This document shows, in pieces, positions 21,624 to 32,169 of a stretch of DNA of 64,000 nt. The notes beneath the pieces are model-generated. The model saw only the letters and a list, made by a program, of their open reading frames with translations. It was not told the DNA's origin and made no database searches. The position numbers and the translations under genes are program-made. The stretch's first letter is position 1. Each line of letters starts with the position of its first letter. The stretch is from Dugong dugon (taxonomy: Eukaryota > Chordata > Mammalia > Sirenia > Dugongidae), in the NCBI GenBank assembly GCA_030035585.1, contig CM057464.1, forward strand, positions 29,467,465 through 29,531,464, in the 5' to 3' direction.

Positions 21624-24000
21624 CAGGCATACCTCGGAGATATTGTGGGATTGATTCCAGATCACTGCAATAAAGTGAATATCACACTAAAGCAAGTCAC
21701 ATGAATTTTTTGGTTTCCTAGTGCATATAAAAGTTATGTTTACACTGTACTGTAGTCCATGAAGTGGGCAATAGCATTATGTCTGAAAAACAAAGTACAT
21801 ACCTTAATTAAAAAAATACTTTATTGCTAAAAACTGCTAACCATATCTAAGCCTTCAGCGAGTTGTAATATTTTTGCTGGTGGAAGGTTTTGCCTCCATG
21901 TTGATGGCTGCTGACTGATCATGCTGGTGGTTGCTGAAGGTTGGGGTGGATATGGCAATTTCTTAAGATAATAGAACAATGAAGTTTGCTGCATCAATTG
22001 ACTCTGTTTCACGAAATATTTCTCTGTAGCATGCGAAGCTGTTTGATAGCATTTTACCCACAGTAGAAATTCTTTCAAAATTGGAGTCAATCCTCTCAAA
22101 CCTTGTCGCTGCTTTATCAACTAAGTTTCTGTGATATTCTAAATCCTTTGTTGTCATTTTCAACAATGTTAATAGCATCTTCACCAGGAGTAGATTCCAT
22201 ATCAGGAAACCACTTTCTTTGATCAGCCATAAGAAGCAATTCCTCATCCTTTAATGTTTTATCATGAGATTGCAGCAATTTAGTCACATCTTCAGGTTCC
22301 ACTTTTAATTCTAGTTTTCTTGCTATTGCCACCCCATCTACAGTTTCTTACTCCACTGAAGGCTTGAATACCTCAAAGTCATCCATGATGGTTGGAATCA
22401 ACTTCTTCCAAACTCCTGTTAATGTTGATATTTTGACCCTCCTATGAATCATAAAGGTTCTTAATGGCTTCTAGAATGGTGAATCCTTTCCAGAAGGTTT
22501 TCAATTTACTTCACCAAGATCCATCAGAGGAATCACTATCTGTGGCAGCTAAAGCCTTATGAAATTTATTTCTTAAATAATAAGACCTGAAATTAGAAAT
22601 TACTCCTTGATCCATGGGCTGAAGAATGGATGTTGTGTTAGTAGGTAAGAAACAATCTCCTTGTACATCTCCATCAGAGCTCTTGGGTGACCAGGTGCAT
22701 TGTCAATGATCAGTAATATTTGGAAAGGAAATCTTTTTATTGAGCAGTAGATCTCAACAGTGGGCTTAAAATATTCAGTACACCATGTTGTAAACAGATG
22801 TGCTGTCATCCAGGCTTTGTTGTTCCGTTTATAGAGCACAGGCATAGCAGATTTAACATAATTCTTAAGGGTGCTAGGATTTTCTGAGTGGTAAATGAGC
22901 ATTGGCTTCAACATAAAGCCACTAGCTGCATTAACCCATAACAAGAGAGTCAGCCTGTCCTTTGAAGCTTTGAAGCCAGGAATTGACTTCTCTTCACTAG
23001 TTATGAAAATCCTAAATGGCATCTTATTCTAATATAAGGCTGCTTCATCTACATTGAGAATTTGTTGTTTAGTGTAGCCACCTTCATCAGTTATCTTAGC
23101 TAGATCTTCTGGATAACTTGCTGCAGCTTCTACGTCAACACTTGCTGCTTCACCTTGCGTTTTATGTTACGGAGGTGGCTTCTTTCCTTAAAACTTCATG
23201 AACCAACCTCTCCTAGCTTCAAACTTTTCTTCTGTACATTCCTAACCTCTCTTAGCCTTCATCGAATTGAAGAGAGTTAGAGCCTTGTGGCTGGTTTGAT
23301 CTTCTATCCAGACACTAAAACTTTCTTCATGTCAGCAATAAGGCTGTTTTACTTTCTTATCATTCGTGTGTTAACTGGAATAGCACTTTTAATTTCCTTC
23401 AAGAACTTTTTCTTTGCACTCACAACCTTGCTAACTGTTCAGTACAAGATGCTTAGCTTTCAGCCTATCTCAGCTTTTGACATACCTTCCTCACTAAGCT
23501 TAATCATTTATAGCGTTTGATTTAAAGTGAGAGATGTGCAACTCTTCCTTTCACTTGAACACTTAGAGGCCATTGTAGAGTTATTAATTGGCCTAATTTC
23601 AACATTGTCGTGTCTCAGGGAATAGGGAGGCCTGAGGAGAGGGAGAGAGATAGGGGAAAGGCTGATTGGTGGAGGAGTCAGAACACACACAACTGTTATC
23701 AATTAAGTTTACCATCTTATATAGGTGCAGTTTGTGACACCCCAAAACAATTACAATGGTAACATCAAAGATCACTGATCAGAGATCACCATAACAGATA
23801 TAATAATAATGAGAAAGTTTGAAATATTGCGAGAATTTACCAGAATGTGACACAGAGACACAAAGTGAGCACATGCTGCTGGAAAAATGGCGCCGATAGA
23901 CTTATTAGATGTAGGGTTGCCAGTAATCTTCAATTTGTAAAAAACACCGTATCTGCAAAGTGCAATAAAACGAAGCACAATAAAATGAGAGGTATGCCTG
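21624..24000 (-). mobile_element. Tigger1-type DNA transposon (pogo/Tc1-mariner), complete
   Basis: A 2.38-kb element bounded by CAGGCATACCTC at 21624 and its inverted copy ending at 24000, with the TA target duplication at 21622-21623 and 24001-24002. The length and the internal order fit the known full-length Tigger1. The transposase lies on the minus strand. It is inserted in the ancient antisense L1, which continues at both edges. Confidence 0.93.
21837..23573 (-). pseudogene. Tigger1 transposase (DDE), broken
   Basis: Transposase of the pogo/Tigger family, which cut and pasted the element through its inverted ends. The start ATG at 23571-23573 opens MASKCSSERK. The N-terminal part is the CENP-B-like DNA-binding region (23000-23570), and the DDE catalytic core follows. 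The second catalytic Asp is visible in '[20 protein letters not shown]' near 22660-22710. The longest clean stretch is 140 codons at 22600-23022; the C-terminal tail is readable at 21827-22332 in two frames. At least four frameshifts or stops are present, including one a few codons after the start (before 23508). Not functional; typical decay for a Tigger1 copy. Confidence 0.9.
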
Positions 24001-24030
24001 TACTATATAAAAATATAAATGCAAATGCAA

Positions 24031-24158
24031 ATATATATACACACATATATATACACACATATATATACATATATACATACACATATATATAGTGCTGAGT
24101 TCTATTGTATAATTTTTTGTTAAAGGATTTTTCCATCTACACTCATGAAGGATATTGG

Positions 24159-24198
<40 letters not shown>
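24031..24198. repeat. Microsatellites (TA/CA)n and (TG)n(TA)n
   Basis: An AT/AC-rich run at 24031-24090 and a TG-then-TA run at 24160-24198 bracket about 70 bases of ancient L1 sequence just outside the Tigger1 end. Confidence 0.9.
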
Positions 24199-26524
24199 CT
24201 TCTTTTGTATTGTCTTTGTCTAGTTTTGATATCAGAATAATACTAGATTCATAAAATAAATTAGGAAGCATCCCCTCCTCTTTGATTATCTGGAAGAAGT
24301 TGTGTAGAATTGATGTTAATTCTTTAAACGTTTTGTAAAATCATCTGGACCTGGAGATTTCTTTTTTGGGGTTTTTAAAATGATAAATTCAGTTTCCTCA
24401 GTAGTTATAGGGCTATACAAATTAATGATTTCATATTGGGTGAGTTACGATAGTTTGTGTGTTTTGAGGAACTGGTCCATTTTATCTAAATTTTCAAACT
24501 TATGTGTATAGTGTTAGCAGTATTTCCTTATTATCTTTATGATGTTTGTAGGGCCTGAATGATATCTCATGTTTCATTCCTGATATCGGAAATTTGCGTT
24601 TTCTATTTTTTTTTCCCTCAGTCTTGATAGAAGTTTGTTAATTTTATTGATTTTTTCTAGAACCAGCTTTGTTTCATTGATTTTATCTATTGTATACTGT
24701 TTTCAATTTCATTGTTTTCTGCTCTTTATAAATTTCTTCCTTCTGCTTGCTCTGGGTTTATTTTAATCTTCCTTTTATATGTTCTTGAGGTCACAGAAGG
24801 GTAAATTATCAATATGAGACTCTCATTTTTATAGTATTTATATTTAATGCTATATTTTTTGTCAGTACTGTTTTGTTGCGTCCCACAAATGCTGATATGT
24901 TGTATTCTCATTTTTATCCAGTTTCATGTATTTTTTAAATTTCTTTTAAGACATCTTATTTGATCTAGAAATTATTTCTACGTTAGTTGTATAATTTCTA
25001 ATGTTTGAAGATCTTACTGTTATTGATTTTTAATTTGATTTGTTGTAGATGGAGAACACTCTGTATGATATCAATACCTTTAGATGTAGAGGTTTATTTT
25101 ATGTCCTAGGATGCAGTCTATTTTTGGTATATGTTCTGTGGACAGTTGAAAAGAATTTGTATCCTGCTGCTGATGTGTGGAGTGTTCTATACATTTCAAT
25201 TAGATTCTTTTGTTTGATGGTATTGCTGAGTTCTTCTACATCCTTGCTGATTTTCTATTTAGTTGTTTTATCAATTGTTGAGAGAGAGGTTTTGCAGCCT
25301 CCAATTACATTTGTGGTTTTGTGTATGTCTCCTTTCAGTTATGTCAGTTTTTGCTTCCCATATTTTGCAGCTCTGTTATCTGGTGCGTATACATTTAGGA
25401 TTGCTAGGTCTTCTTGTTGCATTGAACCTTTTATCATTACATAATGTTTCTCTCTGCCTCTAGTAATTTTCTTTGCTGTGAGATCTATGTTATCTGTTAC
25501 GAATATAGATACTCTTTCTCTCTTTGATGAAAGTTTGCATGATATATCATTTTCAATCTGTTTTCTTTCAATATGCCTGTATCATTGTGTCTGAGGCGAG
25601 TTTCTTATATACAGCATATATTTGGTCATGTTTTTAATTCATTATGCCAATCTTTATCTTTTAATTGCTGTACATAGACTATTTGCAGTTGGTATAATTA
25701 TTGAGATGTTAGGGCTTAAACCTGCCTTTTTTTGTTTGTTTATTTTGTTTTCTGTTTGTTCTCTCTGGTTTTCATTTCTATTTTCTTTCTCTAGCTCTCC
25801 TGTGGTTTACTTAAATATACTTTAGAATTTCATTTTTATTTTATCTATATTCTTTTTAATATATCTCATTGTATAGCTTTTTTACTGGTCTCTTTCTCCT
25901 CTTCTCTTTCTTCTCTCTCTCTCTCTCTATATATATCATAGGCTTCTGATGCCATCGTTTTAACACTTTGAGTGAATTATATGAAGCTTACCTTCATTTA
26001 TAGTCCTTTACTGTCCCCCATTTATAATTGTTTTAAATATTTCCTCTACGTACATTTAGTACCACATCAGATAAAGTTATATGTTTTTGCTACAATAGTC
26101 AATATAGTTTAGAAACACAACAGGGAGAAAAAAAAAAGCACATTGGATTTACCCATATTTTTGCTTACTATGTTTTTTCTTCCTTCCTGATCTTCCAAGG
26201 CTTCTTCTTTCATTTTCTCTTTGTCTAGGAAACTTCTTTAAGCCATTATTTTAGAGTAGATCTACTGGTGACAAATTCTCTTCGTTTTTCTTCATCCGAT
26301 CTTGATATCCTTCATTATTTGATTTCTTATTTATTCCTGAGGGATACTTTTGTTGAGTATGTGATTCTGGTTTGACAGTTCTTTCCTTTTAGCACTTGAA
26401 AAATAATGTGCCCCTTCTTTCTGATTTTGGATGAGAAATCCACAGTCATTCTAATTGTTTTCCCTTATCAGTTTTTCTCTAGCTCCTTTCAAGATTTTGA
26501 TTTGTCTTTAGATTTCAGAAGTTT

Positions 26525-26584
26525 GGATATGATGTGTCTTGTGTGAATTTCTTTGGATATGATGTGTCTTGTGTGAATTTCTTT
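26525..26584. repeat. Perfect tandem duplication, 30-bp unit x 2
   Basis: The unit beginning GGATATGATGTGTC and ending AATTTCTTT occurs twice back to back without a mismatch, at 26525-26554 and 26555-26584, in the ORF1 part of the ancient antisense L1. Perfect identity in an otherwise decayed element suggests a recent slippage-type duplication. Confidence 0.95.
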
Positions 26585-26661
26585 GGATTTATCCTGTTTG
26601 GGGTTCACCTATCTTCTTGAATGTGTAGGCTTACATCTCTTCCCAAATTTGGGAAGCTTTT

Positions 26662-27093
26662 TTTGTTTTTTTGGTACTTTTTTTTAATCTGGTGGAGGCT
26701 GTGGTACATGTGGTCCATTAGTCCTTTGGACTAATCTTTCCCTTGTGTCTTTGGTTTTCTTCATTCTCCCTTGCTCCAGACAAGATGAGACAAGTGGAGT
26801 ATCTTAGATGACTGCTCCAAGCTTTTAAGACCCCAGATGCTACTCACCAAAGTAGGATGTAGAAAATTTTCTTATAAACTATGTTATACCACTTGAGCTA
26901 GATGTTCCCCGGGATCATGGTCTCAAGCCCTCAGACCAGTAATTCGGTCCTCCAGGGAGTTTGGATGTGTCTATGGAGCTTCCATGACCTTGCCTTGGTC
27001 AAGTTGTACTGGCTTCCTTAGTATTGTGTACTGTCTTACCCTTCACCATAGTTCCTACTTATCTGTTGTCTACTTAGTATTTTTCCCTCCCCA
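26662..27093 (-). mobile_element. Prematurely ended L1 3' UTR fragment
   Basis: Antisense piece of the young L1 3' UTR, covering from near the G-rich tract to about 490 bases after the ORF2 stop, where it runs into an A-rich tail (26662-26693). It lacks the later 3' UTR modules, so its RNA was apparently polyadenylated early. Flanking repeats TTGGGAAGCTTTT (26649-26661) and TTGGGAAGTTTTA (27094-27106) mark an insertion into the ancient L1. Confidence 0.85.
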
Positions 27094-27198
27094 TTGGGAA
27101 GTTTTAAGCCATTATTTCTTCAAGGACATTTTCAATCCTGCCCTCTTTCGTCTCTCCTTCTGAGACTAAAATGACATGAATATTAGACCCTTAAAAAA

Positions 27199-27231
27199 AT
27201 ATATATATATATATACACATATATATGTATA
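27199..27231. repeat. (TA)n microsatellite
   Basis: Short alternating TA tract with one CACA interruption in the ancient L1. Confidence 0.9.
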
Positions 27232-27709
27232 GTGACACAGACCCCTGAGGTTCTGTTCATTTTTTCCCAGTCTATCTTTCTCTGTTTTTCAGATTGGGTA
27301 AATGTCATTATTTTATCTTCCAGTTCACAGATTATTTCCTCTCCTCCCATCATTCTGAAGTTGAGCTCCATCCACTAAGTTTCTTAGTTATTATATTTTT
27401 TAGTTCTAGAATTTTTATTGGGTTCTTCTTTGTATCTTTTGTTTCTTTGCTGAGATTTTATATTTCTTTGCTGAGGCTTTGTATTTTTTTCATTTGTTTC
27501 AAGCATGTTTGTAATTACATTTTGTGGCATTTTTACCATGGCTAACTTAAAATATTTTGTCGAATGATTCTAAGTATTGTATTTTATTGATTGTGTTTTT
27601 TCATTCAGTTTGAGATTTTCCTGGTTCTTGGGATGAAGAGTGATTTTGAACTGAAACCTGGACATTTTTGTATTATGTTATGAGATGCTGGGTCTTATTT
27701 AAATTTACT

Positions 27710-28370
27710 ATTTCCGCTGGCTTTCTCTGATACTACTTTGGCAGTGAAAGGGGCTGTGCTGGCTTGCTAATGCCAGGTGGAGGTAGAAGTCCTGGTTCCG
27801 AACTTGATCTCCATTGACCACTGAGGGAGGATGCTTATTGTTACAGCAGGGCAAGGGTGGGAGTTCCAGCTCCACATGTGGTCTCCACTGACACCGTGGT
27901 GGGGATGGTTTCTCCTTACTGCTCGGTGATGGTGAAAGTCTTATCCCTTCTCTGGGTGTCCTCAGACACCACTTCAGCAGAGAAAGGGAATGACACTGTG
28001 TTACTGCCAGGTAGTAGTGAAAGTCTGGATTCCCCATGTATTTTCCTGATATTGCATGATTGGGTTGAGCCTTGTTACTAGCCCAGGTTTCTACTGGGCT
28101 TTTCTCACACCACCCTTAGGTAGGCTTTGAGGTGTTTCATTACTGTCTCCTGAGAATGGAAGTCTAGATTCCCCATTTGGCCTTTGCTGGTGTGGGTAGA
28201 GATGGGGCCGCCATTTTTTTTTTTTGCCTGTGCTTGTTGGCAACTCCAGTTTGCCAGCTTCTTCATGCCCAAGTCTTGCATATATGAGGTAAAAGAAAAT
28301 ACAGGGATCCCACCACAGTTTTGTTCCTTGAGTCCCAATTTTTCTGGCCAGTCTGCCTTATGCTCTCAAA
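27710..28370 (-). repeat. Degenerate tandem repeats in 5' UTR of the ancient L1
   Basis: A motif of the form 'gGTagAAGTcctGgtTCCcc' recurs at roughly 90-150 bp spacing (near 27783, 27858, 27930, 28015 and 28157). This fits a monomer-type 5' UTR in an old L1. The element ends in T-runs near 28390. Confidence 0.6.
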
Positions 28371-28401
28371 CTTTCAGAGTCTTATGGTGTTTTTTTTTTT
28401 T

Positions 28402-28502
28402 TTTTGGTTATACATACATATATATATTATATATATGTATGTATTATATATATGTATATATTATGTATATACATATATATGTATATAATATATGTATATA
28501 GA
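28402..28502. repeat. AT-rich palindromic microsatellite
   Basis: About 100 bases of TATA/CATA/TGTA repeats, highly self-complementary, directly beyond the 5' end of the ancient L1. It could form hairpins or a cruciform. Confidence 0.9.
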
Positions 28503-28509
28503 TCAAGGT

Positions 28510-31020
28510 TTTATGGGTAAAAAAGTATGTCTACTCCATCTTCCCATAAGCTGAATGGCAAATTTAATTTTATGACACATTTATAACCTATGTAAGTAAT
28601 GCAGAATCCTAGTGGTTTTCTCTTTGTCACTGAAGCCAGAATAAACATTCAGTAAAGGAAGCCATGGGAAAAAAGTTCTTGTCCTCAATCCTTGTATTAT
28701 TTCTATTGATGTTGTGAGGCTCTGAGTTCCAAACTAGATCCTCTGTTAACCTAGGTAGTGAGAACTTCCTGAAATCATAGTATAACTTAGTAATACATAA
28801 GATATAAAGGATCAGATGGACTCATTCTCTTAGGGCTAAACAGTTAAAGTTATAATGGTTGTGAAGGTACTCTGAGATGCTAAAATGAAAGTTTTGCTGT
28901 ATAATATTCATAATTCCACTTATCTACCTCACATGGCTGTTGTTTTTTTCTGATTAACTTGTAGATTTGCATAAGTTCTTATAAACAGGCACATCAGATA
29001 ACATTTAATAGTGAATTAAAATGATTGAGAGAAGAGAGAAGAGAGTGAAAAATTATGAGGGAGGTTCATTTTGATGGTAATCTTATAATTATTTTGCCAT
29101 TTCAATATACAAAGCTTCTATTTTTGCTGTGATAATTAAAATATTAAAAGACGTTTTCTTAAAATAAGACTTTTGGTCTTTAAGTCAGCATTTCATGAAC
29201 TGGAGTACAAAGAGTTTTTATTTCTTTTAATTTTTATTTATTTTTTTCTTTAGGAGGGCTAGAGGACTCATATTTTGTGAAGCATTGTCTGGACAGGAAC
29301 CAAGCTGAAGAAGGAAATAAAACTGAGACAGAGTCTATGATATAATAGTGCTCAGTGGTTAAAAAGCAAGTTGTGGCTTAGACTATGTTGGCCAAAATCT
29401 GAATCATGTTGAATTATTTTTTTTAAGGAATAGAAATGATGACTTACAGACAAATACATTAATTAAAATGGAGTGAAATAAAGAATATGTCTTAGAAACA
29501 GCTATAGAAGTATTTCAAAACTTGAATAAGACCTGGGTTTTAAAGAAAGGGTGTTTTTTAATATAAAAGTTACTTGATAGCACCAATAAATATCTCACCC
29601 ATAAAAAAAATTAGGAGTATCAGTTTTCTTGTATCTTATAAAACAAGCCTAGAAATGTACTTGTTTATTGAAAATAAATGAATGAACTTCTGAAAAATAG
29701 AGAAACAAGCCATATTAGTGAATCCATATTTTTAGGGGAAAGCAGAGACAGTACAGTATTTCACTTACACCGCTATTAAAGGTATGCTTTCACCAACAAC
29801 CCACAGGTCAGGAATGCTTGAAATGTCATTTTGCCTTTAACTACCAGCTACTTCTACTCTCCTTTCTGGTGTTTTCTTGGCTATTTTATAGTTGGCAGAA
29901 CTACCTTCGAACTTACCTACTACCTACGAAGTTTTAAAACTCCTTCTGAGTTAAGTGCTGAAGCTGCAGTTTTCTAGGGTAACAAGGCCAAGTCAGTTCT
30001 CCACTGATGAGAGTGTGTAACTCCCGTTATAGTTCACTGGAACACCAAGAGGCACTTTACAATGAAGAATAGACTCCAAAGGAGTGTTTGTTTCTCATCC
30101 CCAGGATTCATTGAATCTTCTGCTTAAGAGCAGTGCAAAAACAAATTTTCTTTTTCTATATATCTCTTAAAGATCCACACCTTTTGTTTTTACTTTGGTG
30201 TCTCTAAATGGGAGTATTACAGAGATCTTGGGAAAAAAGACTGTTGTCTGATTAACAAAGGAGCAGAGAATATGGCTTTAAATTTCTTTTAACATCTTTA
30301 CTCTCAGGTTGAGAGTCTTTTTGCTTATGAACTTGGATAATGGTGGGATGATAGGATAAGGGGAAAAGATCTCAAAGGAATGAATTTAGAGCACATATGC
30401 TTAGAAGTTGAATCTTATATTTTGGCTAGCCATTTCTTACTTTAATCTTTACTCAACAGCTTGATGATACAGCTGATAGGACCGGTAGTTCTATGTCCTC
30501 AATGCATGTCTGGAATGTTTGTCCAGTTCCTAAATAACACATTAGTATTCTTTACTTCCTTCTTTTCTTTCCTCATCATTACAGATTTTTATTCAAATTC
30601 AGTAGTCTTTTGTTAATTTAGACATCATTAATTTATAATTTCAATTATTAAGAACTATTTAGAACACACTTGAGAATCCAGAATTAAGTTTAAAAAACTT
30701 ATGAAAGTATATTTTGCATAATATATATGCATATTATAGATCCTTGTCACTAAAGCAAATCTCTCAGTTCTTGCTCAAACTCTGTTCACTTTTTATTTAC
30801 ATTTTCTAGAAAGTCAGGTGCTCTGGTTTTTTTAGATCAAAAACAGACAATTTAGAGGCATGGATTGCTAACTATTAGAAACAAATGCAATGAAAGCAAT
30901 AACTAGTAAGAACTGATATCTGAATAGTGAAGGAATAAAAGAAAAAATAAAATTTATTTCCTTCACACACACAAACAGACACACCCAAAGACACACACGC
31001 CTATTTATAATTATGATGGT
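28510..31020. other. Anonymous AT-rich stretch
   Basis: About 2.5 kb in which I recognise no gene, RNA gene or clear mobile element. An AC-rich low-complexity tract lies at 30966-31000. A T-rich run at 29210-29250 is the only other notable feature. Confidence 0.45.
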
Positions 31021-31029
31021 AAATATAGT

Positions 31030-31440
31030 CTCATATTTTGCTTTTTTCACTTACTATTATATCACGTACATTTGATAGTATTATTAATCTTCAAGGACAT
31101 AATTTTTAATGACTGGATGATTTAATGACTGGAGTTTTTTCATTATTATTATTTTTTGTTTAGATAATTTAGGTTGTTTCAAGGCATATTTACTTCCTTT
31201 TTATTTGTTTGTTTTTCCTATTTATTATCAATGACTCTGCTGTCAATGACCTTATGTGTGCACTTTTGGCCACACCCTCGATTACTTCTTTAGGATAGAA
31301 TCTTAGAAGTGGAGTTGATAAATCAAATGGCATTATATATTTTTAAGGCTTTTGCTTCATATTGCCAAATCACTTTTTACATAGGTTGTACCAATTAATA
31401 TTCCCACCATCACAGTGCTTACAGGAAAAAAAAAAAAAAA
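31030..31440 (-). mobile_element. Ancient L1 fragment (3' part)
   Basis: The antisense blocks 'aggatagaatcttagaag', 'ggagttgataaatcaaatgg' and 'ttgtaccaattaatattccc' resemble the 3' region of ancient mammalian L1s. An A-run at 31424-31440 ends it. Heavily decayed. Confidence 0.55.
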
Positions 31441-32004
31441 ACAACTTTTCTATTCCGTATTTTACCAAGAATTTTCATAGGTATTAAAAACTTTATTCTC
31501 ACAACAGTCTTGTAAAGGATGTTAGCAATATTTTTCTCCATGCTACAGATAAAGAGATTAAAAAATAAAATTAAAATATTCATGAAGTTAGGTATGTTGT
31601 CTAAAATAGCTGAGACAAAATTGGAACCCGGGACCCCATACTTCTATAAGACACTAATGAGAAATTAGAATTTTCCATAATTCTTGTTATTAAATGCCTG
31701 AAGTTCTGTAATAAGAAGATCTTATTTTACATATAACATTAACAATGGTTCCCTTACCTTGGGCTTGCTGTTAAATAACAGCAAAGTACCACCACTCCTC
31801 TGTGACTTTGTCATACTGTGATGGCTTGCATGTTGCTGTGATGATGGAAGCTAAGACACTGATATTTCAAATACCAGCAAATTGGCCAATGCAAACCTTA
31901 TGAATAGCAGTAGGACATTTTCTGATATAGTGCCCGAAGATGAGCCCCTCAGGTTGGAAGGCATTCAAAGTACGACTAAGGAAGAGCTGCCTCCTCAAAG
32001 TAGA

Positions 32005-32086
32005 AAACGAAAACAAAACAAAAAAACCATTGCCACTGAGTTGATTCCAACTCATAGTGACACTACAGAACAGGAGTAGAACTGTG
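32005..32086 (-). mobile_element. AfroSINE, 5'-truncated, with 12-bp target duplication
   Basis: An A-rich tail and the conserved 3' region only ('gttgattccaactcatagtg'). Perfect flanking repeats CCTCAAAGTAGA at 31993-32004 and 32087-32098. Inserted in the RTE 5' region. Confidence 0.93.
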
Positions 32087-32169
32087 CCTCAAAGTAGAGT
32101 CGAACTTAATGATGGCATGGATGGAGTAAAACTTAGGGACCTTCATTTGTTGATGTGGTATGACTCAAA

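Larger units (their letters stand above)
7822..28390 (-). mobile_element. Ancient, nearly full-length L1, split by nested insertions
   Basis: One antisense L1 can be followed in order through these pieces: 7822-8873 (3' UTR and ORF2 C-terminus), 9078-9642, 9741-9953, 10147-10219, 13976-14145, 14361-14540, 21394-21623, 24001-26661 and 27094-28390 (ORF1 and repeated 5' UTR). They add up to about 6.4 kb, the normal L1 length. The pieces carry the antisense of familiar ORF2 blocks: the 'tatcattt...tcatctgcaga' RT active-site region near 14130, the endonuclease-to-RT region at 24240-25560, and the ORF1 region at 26200-27560. All frames are broken. Every other element in this interval is younger because each sits inside it. 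Confidence 0.8.

Noticed and set aside
23847-24136. Open frames rich in Tyr, Ile and Thr near the Tigger1 end
   Set aside because: They come from translation of TA/CA microsatellite sequence.
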